A stretch of DNA of 53,196 nucleotides from Prevotella sp. (GTDB taxonomy: Bacteria > Bacteroidota > Bacteroidia > Bacteroidales > Bacteroidaceae), in NCBI GenBank assembly GCA_016285055.1, contig JAEEPZ010000015.1, forward strand, positions 1-53,196. The letters are read 5' to 3'. Shown one piece after another: positions 1-8,048 of this stretch. The notes below the pieces were generated by a model. That model had not been told where the DNA came from, did no database searches, and worked only from the letters and a program-made list of their open reading frames with translations. A program made the translations under genes and the position numbers. Numbering within the stretch: position 1 is the first letter of the stretch; each line of letters opens with the position of its first letter.

Positions 1-1
1 T

Positions 2-88
2 ATTCGTGCACACCTGCCCAATGAAAAAGCGGAAGAACCAAACTTTTCGCTGACAGAATATGGCAGATTCAGCTTTCGCAAGTATTGA
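2..88 (+). CDS. 3' end of an unidentified gene (partial)
   Basis: Frame 2 is open from the window edge to a TGA at 86-88 and reads as 28 plausible residues ending in FSFRKY. The protein is not recognised and the 5' part lies outside the window. The last codons lie inside a dispersed repeat that starts near position 73 and has a second copy at 12191, so the stop codon and final residues may have been supplied by the repeat. A real gene end is an inference from the open frame only. Confidence 0.35.
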   Translation: MRAHLPNEKAEEPNFSLTEYGRFSFRKY

Positions 89-254
89 AGTTAAAGGAGT
101 TAAAGACAATAGCTTTGCTATGGATTTCAACCCAGATACAAAAGCTTTTCATGGAGAGTCATATGTCTTTAACTCCTTTAACTCCTTTAACTCCTAAATA
201 GACTCCTTTAACTCCTTTAACTCCTAAATAGACTCCTTTAACTCCTTTAACTCC
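73..254. repeat. Dispersed inverted-repeat element plus 9-nt tandem array (copy 1)
   Basis: A core of about 130 bases (gacaatagctttgctatgg at 105-123, later ttttcatggagagtcat) is flanked by inverted arms made of GTTAAAGGAGTTAAAG on the left and its complement on the right, followed by 9-nt units of the form TTTAACTCC up to the dgt stop codon. A second copy with the same core lies at 12191-12365. Both copies sit at the 3' ends of genes, so they may act in transcript ending or mRNA 3'-end protection; that role is inferred. Confidence 0.8.
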
Positions 255-1589
255 TTAGATGATGGGCAGGCTGATGCCGCAGATTTTCTGATAGACGTCG
301 AGGGCATAGACGTCGGTCATGCCGCTGATATAGTCGATGACGGCCATGACACGCGTCTCCAGGTCTTCGTTCTCAATGTCATACTGGCTGCTCACGCGCC
401 CTATCAGCTGCTGCGAATAGTAACGCTCGGGATGCTCTATGGCCTCTGTCATCAGCTCCATCAGCGTGGCCATGATGCGGTAGCCCGACAACTCCACGTC
501 GAGCACAGGCCGGCTCTTGTAGATGCGTGCCCGGCTGATCTCGGTGCAGTGACGGTAGGCGGCACAGGGCGTGGCGCTGACATGGTCGATGAGCGCACCG
601 CTGAACGTGCCGCTGAGTATCTCCTCCTCGTGGCCGATGAACACCTGGGCACACTCGTTCTCTAACAGGCCGATGACGCAGGCGCGCAGGTACTGTATCT
701 TCTCGTTGGGGTCGCTAAGCTCCTCGTCGCTGATGCGTTGCAGGATGTGCCTCTTGCCCGTCTCCTCGAAGAAGCTCAGCATCAGCGCTGCCGTCTCGTC
801 ATACGACAGGATCTTCAGCTTGTAGGCATCCTCCAGGTCCATGATCTCGTAGCAGATGTCGTCGGCCGCCTCCACCAGATAGACCAGCGGATAGCGTGCC
901 CAGCGCTCGCTGCCGTCGGCGGTGTCTATGCGAGGTATGCCGAGACGCGTGGCCACGGTGACGTAGTCGTCATGCTCGGAGGTGAAAAACCCGAACTTCT
1001 TCTTCGTGGCCTGATAAGAGGGAAAAGGATATTTCACGATGCTGGCCAGCGTGCTGTAGGTCATGGCGAAGCCTCCCTTGCGGCGGCCCTTGAAGCTGTG
1101 TGTCAAAAGTCGGAAGGCGTTGGCATTGCCGTCGAAGCGGGTGATGTCGCTCCAGAACTCCGGGCTGACGCGCTCCTTCAGTCCCTGTCCGGCGCCCTCG
1201 CTGAAAAAGGTCTGTATGGCCTTCTCGCCGCTGTGGCCGAAGGGCGGGTTGCCCAGGTCGTGGGCCAGGCAGGCCGTAGCCACTATCTGGCCTATCTCGG
1301 GGATGAGACTGTCGATAAAATCAGGATTTTTCTTGCACAGATGGCGTGCCACGTCATTGCCCAGCGACATGCCCACCGACGCCACCTCCAGCGAGTGTGT
1401 CAGGCGGTTGTGCACAAAGATGCTGCCCGGCAAGGGGAAGACCTGCGTCTTGTTCTGCAGTCTTCTGAAGGGTGCGGAGAAAATCAGACGGTCGTAGTCG
1501 CGCTTAAATTCCGTGCGGTCGTCGTGCCGCTCTGGGTGTCGGTGCTCCTGTCCGAGGCGGCAATTGGAGATAAGGTCGGTCCAATTCAT
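255..1589 (-). CDS. dgt: Deoxyguanosinetriphosphate triphosphohydrolase (dGTPase)
   Basis: Cytoplasmic HD-domain enzyme expected to hydrolyse dGTP (or other dNTPs) to deoxynucleoside plus triphosphate, a nucleotide-pool function. The 444-residue length fits the family. Metal-binding motifs are visible: HNRLTHSLEVA at residues 60-70, the HD pair in AHDLGNPPFGHSGE at 110-111, and an aspartate in EAADDICYEIMD further on. FRRLQNKTQV near residue 41 is the usual N-terminal signature. It is transcribed away from the symporter operon. A TACTTTTG -7 element lies only 4 bases before the ATG, so the mRNA may be leaderless or nearly so. Its 3' end abuts a repeat element. This looks like a housekeeping gene outside the carbohydrate loci. 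Confidence 0.95.
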   Translation of the reverse strand: MNWTDLISNCRLGQEHRHPERHDDRTEFKRDYDRLIFSAPFRRLQNKTQVFPLPGSIFVHNRLTHSLEVASVGMSLGNDVARHLCKKNPDFIDSLIPEIGQIVATACLAHDLGNPPFGHSGEKAIQTFFSEGAGQGLKERVSPEFWSDITRFDGNANAFRLLTHSFKGRRKGGFAMTYSTLASIVKYPFPSYQATKKKFGFFTSEHDDYVTVATRLGIPRIDTADGSERWARYPLVYLVEAADDICYEIMDLEDAYKLKILSYDETAALMLSFFEETGKRHILQRISDEELSDPNEKIQYLRACVIGLLENECAQVFIGHEEEILSGTFSGALIDHVSATPCAAYRHCTEISRARIYKSRPVLDVELSGYRIMATLMELMTEAIEHPERYYSQQLIGRVSSQYDIENEDLETRVMAVIDYISGMTDVYALDVYQKICGISLPII

Positions 1590-1593
1590 AGCG

Positions 1594-1624
1594 CAAAAGT
1601 ACGAAGAAAAGTGCAGTGCCGCAA
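1594..1624 (-). promoter_or_regulatory. Bacteroidetes-type promoter of dgt
   Basis: On the minus strand TTGC (1621-1624), 19 bases, then TACTTTTG (1594-1601) matches the Bacteroidetes -33/-7 consensus. The -7 box ends 4 bases before the start codon at 1589, so the expected transcription start falls at or next to the ATG. Confidence 0.65.
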
Positions 1625-1641
1625 ATTTTCCGCTGAAATAA

Positions 1642-1672
1642 TTGCATTTTCCGCTTTTTATTCCTAATTTTG
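1642..1672 (+). promoter_or_regulatory. Bacteroidetes-type promoter of the symporter operon
   Basis: TTGC (1642-1645), 19 bases, then TAATTTTG (1665-1672), 26 bases before the ATG at 1699. The two divergent -33 elements are only 17 bases apart, so the dgt and symporter promoters share a compact control region. Confidence 0.65.
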
Positions 1673-1698
1673 CAGGTGCTATCTGCTACACAAGTCGG

Positions 1699-3174
1699 AT
1701 GAACACTATTGACCTCATCATCTTTGTCGTTTTCACCCTTGGTGTGGTGCTTTTCGGTTGCTCGTTCTACCGCAGGGGCAGCACGGCCAGCGATTTCACG
1801 GCGGCGGGGCGCTCCCTGCCCGGCTGGGTGGTGGGCATGAGCATCTTTGCCACATACGTCAGCAGCATCTCGTACATCGGCTACCCTGGCAAGGCCTTCT
1901 CCTCTGACTGGAACGCCTTTGTCTTTTCGCTCAGCATCCCTGTGGCCAGCTACTTCGCCGCCAAGTATTTTGTGCCGTTCTACCGTCACGGCGGCAGCAT
2001 CTCGGCCTACACCTTCCTCGAGGAGAAGTTCGGGCGGTGGGCCCGTTTCTATGCCTCTGCCTGCTACCTGCTGACGCAGATAGCGCGCATGGGCAGCATC
2101 CTCTATCTCTTAGCCATGCCGATGCACATCCTGATGGGGTGGGACATGGTGACGGTCATCATCGCCACCTCGGCCGCCATCATCGTCTACTCCATGCTCG
2201 GCGGTGTGAAGGCCGTCATCTGGGCCGACGCCGTGCAGGGCTTCATCCTCATCGGCGGCGCGCTGGTGTGCCTGTCCATCCTGCTGTTCTCCATGCCCGA
2301 GGGGCCGGGGCAGGTCTTCGAGCTGGCAGCCCAGGCGCCCGAGGGCAATAAGTTCTCGCTCGGCTCCTTCGGCAGCGACCTGACCAGCAGCACGTTCTGG
2401 GTGTGCCTGGTCTACGGCATCTTTATCAACCTGCAGAACTACGGCATCGACCAGAACTACGTGCAGCGCTATCACGCGGCGAAGAGCGACAAGGATGCGC
2501 GTTTCTCGGCGCTCTTCGGCGGCTACCTCTTCATTCCCATGTCCGCCCTTTTCTTCCTCATCGGCACGGCTCTCTACAGCTACTATGCCGCCGGTGTGAG
2601 GCCGCTGCCCGCTGAGATTCAGGCCAAGCCCGACTTCATTTTCCCCTATTTCATTGTCAACAGTCTGCCTGTAGGCTTGCGCGGCCTGCTCATCGCCAGC
2701 ATCTTTGCCGCAGGCATGAGCACCGTGTCGACCAGCGTCACCTCGGCCGCCACCGTCATCCAGACCGACTACATCAGGCCGTTGTTCGGAGGGAGCAAGA
2801 ACGAACTGGCGACGCTGCGTCTGACGAGTCTCGTCGTAGGCATCTTGGGCAGCATCGTGGCCATCCTGATGCTGGGCGTGAAGAGCATCATCGATGCGTG
2901 GTGGATTCTCTCCGGCATCTTCTCTGGCGGTATGCTGGGACTGTTTTTCCTCGGCATCATGCCGCGTCGCATCAGCAGGCATGCCGCCGCCATCGGAGTG
3001 GCAGTGGGCATCACGGTCATCGCGTGGGTGTCGCTGGCAAAGGCGTGGAGCCTGCCTGGTCCGCACCTGCACGAATATCTCGCCATCGTCCTTGGCACCA
3101 CCGCCATTTTCCTCGTTGGCTTCCTGCTCAGTCTTGCTTTTAGTAACCGTAAAACAATGACTCGGCATGGTTGA
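1699..3174 (+). CDS. Sodium:solute symporter (SSS family)
   Basis: Inner-membrane transporter of the sodium/solute symporter family, about 491 residues with roughly 13 hydrophobic segments. The N-terminal FRRLQ-free start MNTIDLIIFVVFTLGVVLF is the first membrane segment; the SDF-like TAAGRSLPGWVVGMSIFATY stretch and GGVKAVIWADAVQG are typical SSS signatures. The start at 1699 is preferred over the upstream ATG at 1642, which would lie inside the promoter. The substrate cannot be read from sequence. As first gene of an operon with a rhamnosidase and probable uronic acid-releasing enzymes, a role in uptake of a sugar or sugar acid released from pectin side chains is inferred. Downstream gap to the GH78 gene is about 118 bases and holds a 9-nt tandem array. 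Confidence 0.85.
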   Translation: MNTIDLIIFVVFTLGVVLFGCSFYRRGSTASDFTAAGRSLPGWVVGMSIFATYVSSISYIGYPGKAFSSDWNAFVFSLSIPVASYFAAKYFVPFYRHGGSISAYTFLEEKFGRWARFYASACYLLTQIARMGSILYLLAMPMHILMGWDMVTVIIATSAAIIVYSMLGGVKAVIWADAVQGFILIGGALVCLSILLFSMPEGPGQVFELAAQAPEGNKFSLGSFGSDLTSSTFWVCLVYGIFINLQNYGIDQNYVQRYHAAKSDKDARFSALFGGYLFIPMSALFFLIGTALYSYYAAGVRPLPAEIQAKPDFIFPYFIVNSLPVGLRGLLIASIFAAGMSTVSTSVTSAATVIQTDYIRPLFGGSKNELATLRLTSLVVGILGSIVAILMLGVKSIIDAWWILSGIFSGGMLGLFFLGIMPRRISRHAAAIGVAVGITVIAWVSLAKAWSLPGPHLHEYLAIVLGTTAIFLVGFLLSLAFSNRKTMTRHG

Positions 3175-3205
3175 GAGACACACGATGGGGGCGAGGAGGG
3201 GGTAT

Positions 3206-3268
3206 GGGTCTTATGAGGCCTATGAGTCTTATGGGACCTATGAGTCTTATGGGACTTATGGGTCTAAA
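3206..3268 (+). repeat. 9-nt tandem array, seven units (GGGTCTTAT type)
   Basis: Seven consecutive 9-base units of the form GRGNCYTAT (gggtcttat, gaggcctat, gagtcttat, gggacctat, gagtcttat, gggacttat, gggtctaaa) sit between the symporter and GH78 genes. A related array, also of seven units, lies in frame inside the GH137-GH2 gene at 11120-11182. Confidence 0.85.
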
Positions 3269-3292
3269 GTCTAAAGTCAAAGCGCTAAAGTC

Positions 3293-5350
3293 ATGAAAGC
3301 AACATGGATATGGTATCCCGGCGACTTCGAGATATGGCTGGGTAACAGGTTCAACAACCGGCGTACGGAGCGCGGCGCTATGTTTCCGCCATTCTGGAAA
3401 CAAGACTCCCACTGGCCTACGGTGGTCTTCACCAAGACCGTTGAGCTGGACGGGGAAGAGAGCGTCAGCATCTTCGCAGAAGGACAGTTCAACATCTCCA
3501 TCGACGGGCATCTCCGGCCATCCCTCCCCTCCTTTTCTCTTCCCGCCGGCCGTCACACGCTGGCCGTCAAGGTGTGGAACCAGGCCACGCCTCCTGCCCT
3601 CTTCATCACTGGGGCACACGTGGTGACCGACGCTTCATGGCAAGTCACCTACGAGGACAAGATCTGGATAGACGAGGAGGGAGTGGCCCATGGCTCGGGC
3701 GTCTACGTGCTTGTCGGCTGCTGGCACTTTGACGAGAGCCACACGCCCCCGTCGCTGTTTCGTCTGCCTACCACGGAGGTGCGTCCTGTGGGTTATGAGG
3801 GGTGCGACGACAAGGGCCAGATGCTGGGCGGACGGCTCTACGACTTCGGGCGCGAGGTGTTCGGCTGTCTGAAAATCAAGGGACTGGAGGGAGGCACGGC
3901 CGACATCTATTATGGCGAGAGCCGCGAGGAGGCGCTCGACACCGAGCACTGCGAGACCTTAGACAGCGTCAGCTCATACAGCACCCGATACCGCATAGAG
4001 CCGCACAATTACCGCCTTGACAGCAAAGCCTTCCGCTACGTTTTCATCCGCACCTTTTTCGAGACGTGGTATGACGATGTGACCGTCGACGCTGAGATGG
4101 CTCCTTTCGACGCAGGCCACAGCGGCTCCTTCCGCTGCAGCGACGAAGAGCTGAACCGTATCTGGGAAGTCAGCGCCCGCACACTGGAGCTCACCACGCA
4201 GGAGTTCTTCATGGACGGCATCAAGCGCGACCGCTGGGTGTGGAGCGGTGACGCCATACAGAGCTACCTGATGAATTACTACCTGCACTTCGATGCCGAC
4301 TGCGTGAAGCGCACCATCCGCCAGCTGCGCGGCAAAGACCCCGTCACCGCCCATGTCAACACCATCATGGACTACACGTTCTACTGGTTTAAGTCGATCA
4401 TGGACTACTACCAATACACGGGCGACGAGGCCTTCGTGCGCGAGATATGGCCGAAGATGGTGACCCTGATGGACTTTGTGCTCAGCCGCACCAACGCCGA
4501 CGGCATGGCCGAGGGGCAGCCCGACGACTGGATCTTCGTGGACTGGACAGACTTCCCCATGCACAAGCGCGGCACACTCTGCTTCGAGCAGATCCTCTTC
4601 CTGAAAGCCTTGGAGACGATGGCCTTGTCGGCCGACATCCTCTCCGCCGACAGTTCTGCATACAGCCACAAAGCCGCAGTCCTCCGCCAAAACATCAAAG
4701 ACACCTTCTGGAGCCACACGCACCACGCTTTCCTCCACGCCATCGAGGAAGGAAAGCTGAACACCCACATCACCAAATTTCCCAACATGTTTGCCATTCT
4801 CTATGGACTGGCCAGCGACGAGGAGCAGCACCTCATCATGCAGCACGTCATGAGCAATGCCGCCATAGACCCCATCACCACGCCCTACATGCGCTTCTAC
4901 GAGCTGGAGACGCTCTGCATGATGCAGCAGCAGGAGCAGGTGCTTGGGGAGATGAAGGATTACTGGGGCGGTATGCTGCGCGAGGGCGCCACCACGTTCT
5001 GGGAGAAATACAACCCCGAGGAGCACGGCGCCGAGCACTTGGCCATGTACGGCCGGCCTTACGGCAAGAGCCTCTGCCACGCCTGGGGCGCCTCGCCCCT
5101 CTACCTCCTGGGCCGCTATTTCCTTGGCGTCCGTCCTACGAAGCCTGGCTACGAGGAGTATGAGGTGCGGCCTGTGCTGGGCGGCCTCGACTGGATGGAG
5201 GGCGACGTGCCCACACCCCGTGGAATGATTCACGTCAGCATGAGCAAAGACGTGGTCACCGTCAGCAGCGACTTCACGGGAGGAACACTCATCGTGGCCG
5301 GCAAGAAGACACTCATCCTCGCTCACCAAAACAACACTATCAGACTATGA
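3293..5350 (+). CDS. GH78-type alpha-L-rhamnosidase
   Basis: Glycoside hydrolase of family 78, 685 residues, expected to remove alpha-L-rhamnose from oligosaccharides. An N-terminal beta-sandwich (about 1-240) precedes an (alpha/alpha)6 barrel (about 270-600) and a C-terminal beta domain. The conserved segment DGIKRDRWVWSGD starts at D308; by alignment from memory with the Bacillus RhaB spacing, the general-acid position holds D313 where Glu is usual. The GATTFWEKY motif supplies the likely base E571. No signal peptide is seen, so the enzyme may be cytoplasmic or use an unrecognised export route. It overlaps the next gene by 4 bases (ATGA at 5347-5350), a sign of translational coupling. In this operon it probably acts on pectin (RG-II type) oligosaccharides; that context is inferred. 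Confidence 0.8.
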   Translation: MKATWIWYPGDFEIWLGNRFNNRRTERGAMFPPFWKQDSHWPTVVFTKTVELDGEESVSIFAEGQFNISIDGHLRPSLPSFSLPAGRHTLAVKVWNQATPPALFITGAHVVTDASWQVTYEDKIWIDEEGVAHGSGVYVLVGCWHFDESHTPPSLFRLPTTEVRPVGYEGCDDKGQMLGGRLYDFGREVFGCLKIKGLEGGTADIYYGESREEALDTEHCETLDSVSSYSTRYRIEPHNYRLDSKAFRYVFIRTFFETWYDDVTVDAEMAPFDAGHSGSFRCSDEELNRIWEVSARTLELTTQEFFMDGIKRDRWVWSGDAIQSYLMNYYLHFDADCVKRTIRQLRGKDPVTAHVNTIMDYTFYWFKSIMDYYQYTGDEAFVREIWPKMVTLMDFVLSRTNADGMAEGQPDDWIFVDWTDFPMHKRGTLCFEQILFLKALETMALSADILSADSSAYSHKAAVLRQNIKDTFWSHTHHAFLHAIEEGKLNTHITKFPNMFAILYGLASDEEQHLIMQHVMSNAAIDPITTPYMRFYELETLCMMQQQEQVLGEMKDYWGGMLREGATTFWEKYNPEEHGAEHLAMYGRPYGKSLCHAWGASPLYLLGRYFLGVRPTKPGYEEYEVRPVLGGLDWMEGDVPTPRGMIHVSMSKDVVTVSSDFTGGTLIVAGKKTLILAHQNNTIRL

Positions 5351-8046
5351 ATCATCGCTTTTTCATCGCCATCCTGGCACTCGCTTTGATGGCAACGCCG
5401 TCCTCCGGCAAAGTGAAGGTCAAGGTAAAGGACAAGACACCGCAGACCGAATATGCCGCCTCACTGCTGAGCGTTCTCAGCGGCGACTTCACCGTCAGCA
5501 TCAGCGTGACGGGCAGCGGTCCCGCCGAGGGCTTCTCGATATTGCGTTCAAACAAGCAACTGACGATAGTGGCCAATGACAATGCGGGTGCTATCTACGG
5601 AGCCAACCGCCTAATAGAGGAGTGGCAGCAGGACTCCACATTGCAGTCGCTGCCAGCTGTCATCACCGACCAGCCGCAGATGGTGATGCGCGGCGCCTGC
5701 GTGGGACTCCAGAAGACGGAATATCTGCCCGGCCACGGCGTCTACGAGTATCCTTACACGCCCGAGAACTTCCCGTGGTTCTACGACAAGGAGCTGTGGA
5801 TACGCTATCTCGACCTGCTGGCATCGTGCAACATGAACACCGTCTATCTGTGGAACGGTCACCCCTTCGCCTCATTGGTGAAGCTCGACGACTATCCCTT
5901 CGCGCCGGAGGTGGACGACGCCACGATGCAGCTGAACCAGGAGATGTTCGGATTTCTCGTTGAAGAGGCCGACCGCCGTGGCATCCGTGTGATACAGATG
6001 TTCTACAATATCATTTTGAGCAAGCCCTTCGCCGACCACTACGGTCTGAAGACGCAGGACCGCAACCGGCCCATCACGCCGCTCATAGCCGACTATACGC
6101 GCAAGAGCATCGCCGCCTTCGTAAAGAAGTATCCGAAGGTGGGCCTGCTCATCTGTCTGGGCGAGGCCATGAGCGGCATCACCACCGACATTGAGTGGAT
6201 GACCGAGACCATCATCCCCGGCATCCTCGACGGCTTAGCCCTCCCTTCCACGGGGGTCGCAGGGGGGGCTCTCCCGCCCATCATCCTGCGCTCGCACGAC
6301 ACCTTTGCGCCGGCGGTGCTCAAGGCCGCCCTGCCACTCTATCCCAACATCTACACCATGTCGAAATACACGGGCGAGTCGTTGACGACGTATGAGCCCG
6401 GCGGACCGTGGGGCGAGACGCACCGCGAACTGGCCGCCGCAGCGCCCGTGCACATTGACAACGTGCACATCCTGGCCAACCTCGAGCCGTGGCGCTGGTC
6501 GTCGCCGAAGTTCATACAGAAGGCGGTGCTGGCCATGCACAACGTGCATCACTCCAGCGGACTCCACCTCTATCCGCAGGCCTCCTACTGGGACTGGCCC
6601 TACACCGCCGACCGCCTGCCCGACGGCTCACGCCTGCTGCAGATAGACCGCGACTGGATGTGGTATAAGGCGTGGGGCCGCTACGCCTGGAGCAGTGAGC
6701 CCGGCGGCTCCCCCGCAGCTGCCAGTGCTCACGGCCCTTCATCAGCAGGCAAAGGCGAGGCCGACTACTGGAAGCGTGTCCTCGCCGCTCACTACGCCAT
6801 CACCGAGGAGGCCGCTGCCCATCTGCTCACAGCCTACGACGAGGCCGGCGAGATAGCCCCGAAGCTGTTGCGGCGCTTCGGCATCACCGAGGGCAACCGG
6901 CAGACGCTGCTCCTCGGCATGAAGATGGCGCAGCTGGTCAACCCCTATAAGTTCAATGTCTACCCGGGCTTCTACGAGAGCTGTGGTCCCAAGGGCGAGA
7001 AGCTCATAGAATATGTAGAAAAGCTGCACAAACACGAGAGACACGAGGGCGAGCTGCCCTTAGACATTGCGGAGCAGTGCGTGGAGCACGGCCGCAAAGC
7101 CTCCGAGGCCTTCGAGCGAGCCGTCGCGTCGGGCGCTTTGCAGCAGACGGCGCAACAGGCTGCCGAGCTGCGCCGCCTGGGCAACGACATCGCCTGCTAT
7201 GCCCTGTTTGCGCGTTTCTTCGAGCGCAAGGTGAGAGCCGCTGAACAGGTGCTGCGCTATAAGTGGACGCAGCATATCAAGTACTTAGAGAACGCCCTGC
7301 CGCTCTTAGAGGAGAGCGTCGCCCTCTGGCGTGTACTCGCGCGACTCACCGACGAGACCTACCTCTACGCCAACTCCATGCAGACGGCACAGCGCCGCAT
7401 ACCCGTGGGTGGCGACAACGGAAAGATGAAGACATGGAGCGAGCTGCTGCCGGTCTATGAGGAGGAGGTGGCCGCCCTGCGACAGAACATCGACCGGCTG
7501 AAGCACCCCGTAGCACAGACTGACGTGCTCATCCTCCCCGCCAAGCCTGCGGCTGTCTCTGTCCTCTCAACACTCACCTCTCACCTCTCACCCCTGAAAA
7601 AGAATGCCCTTCTTTTCGAGAACAGAGAGGATACGCCGCTTGACACCGTCGCCCCCGAGCTGGCCGGCCTGCAGGCACTGGTCCTCAACCGCGACACCAC
7701 GCGCATCAAGGGCACTACCGTCGACTTCGAGAGCGCCGAGCCGGTGCAGATGCTGGTGGGATTCTTCCAAGACGACGACCCGAAGTGGGCGAAGGTGCCG
7801 AAGCTGGAGACCGACGCCACGGGCAACGAGTATGGCCAGGCCGAACCGGTGCTGACCAATGCGGTGGTCATCAAGCAGATGCCGCCCGTGAACATACATG
7901 CCTACCACTTCCCGCCAGGCCGCCACTCCATACGCCTGCCTAAAGGCATCATCATGGTGGCGGGCTTCACCAGCGACGAAATCAAACCCCGTGACGTCAG
8001 TCTCTTAGGCAGCAGCGACGAAGTGGACTGGCTTTTTACCAGATAG
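5347..8046 (+). CDS. Probable GH138-like alpha-galacturonidase
   Basis: Secreted 899-residue enzyme: signal peptide at 1-22, an N-terminal alpha/beta domain of the GH20/GH67 accessory type (AGAIYGANRLIEEW near 80), then a TIM-barrel. The family call rests on size, on neighbours matching the BT0996/BT0997 pair of the Bacteroides RG-II locus, and on two glutamates, E273 (LICLGEAMSG) and E344 (KYTGES), whose spacing fits the catalytic pair I recall for a characterised GH138 enzyme once a repeat-derived insert is discounted. GH138 removes alpha-D-galacturonic acid from rhamnose in RG-II chain A. Oddities: residues about 297-310 come from a GC-rich repeat between the two glutamates, and residues near 738-750 from a CTCACCT tandem repeat. 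GH67- or GH115-like alpha-glucuronidase is an alternative. Confidence 0.55.
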   Translation: MNHRFFIAILALALMATPSSGKVKVKVKDKTPQTEYAASLLSVLSGDFTVSISVTGSGPAEGFSILRSNKQLTIVANDNAGAIYGANRLIEEWQQDSTLQSLPAVITDQPQMVMRGACVGLQKTEYLPGHGVYEYPYTPENFPWFYDKELWIRYLDLLASCNMNTVYLWNGHPFASLVKLDDYPFAPEVDDATMQLNQEMFGFLVEEADRRGIRVIQMFYNIILSKPFADHYGLKTQDRNRPITPLIADYTRKSIAAFVKKYPKVGLLICLGEAMSGITTDIEWMTETIIPGILDGLALPSTGVAGGALPPIILRSHDTFAPAVLKAALPLYPNIYTMSKYTGESLTTYEPGGPWGETHRELAAAAPVHIDNVHILANLEPWRWSSPKFIQKAVLAMHNVHHSSGLHLYPQASYWDWPYTADRLPDGSRLLQIDRDWMWYKAWGRYAWSSEPGGSPAAASAHGPSSAGKGEADYWKRVLAAHYAITEEAAAHLLTAYDEAGEIAPKLLRRFGITEGNRQTLLLGMKMAQLVNPYKFNVYPGFYESCGPKGEKLIEYVEKLHKHERHEGELPLDIAEQCVEHGRKASEAFERAVASGALQQTAQQAAELRRLGNDIACYALFARFFERKVRAAEQVLRYKWTQHIKYLENALPLLEESVALWRVLARLTDETYLYANSMQTAQRRIPVGGDNGKMKTWSELLPVYEEEVAALRQNIDRLKHPVAQTDVLILPAKPAAVSVLSTLTSHLSPLKKNALLFENREDTPLDTVAPELAGLQALVLNRDTTRIKGTTVDFESAEPVQMLVGFFQDDDPKWAKVPKLETDATGNEYGQAEPVLTNAVVIKQMPPVNIHAYHFPPGRHSIRLPKGIIMVAGFTSDEIKPRDVSLLGSSDEVDWLFTR
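6237..6275. repeat. GC-rich palindrome-family repeat inside the GH138-like gene
   Basis: The segment runs from AGCCCTCCC to GGGGGGGCT and matches the organisation of the repeats at 34720-34803, 36698-36729 and 36814-36846. It is translated in frame as a Gly/Ala/Pro-rich stretch between the two putative catalytic glutamates. Confidence 0.65.
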
Positions 8047-8048
8047 AC

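Noticed and set aside
3974..5329. Long minus-strand open frame antisense to GH78
   Set aside because: Shadow ORF of 451 codons; the plus-strand frame carries the GH78 motifs and is coupled to the next gene.
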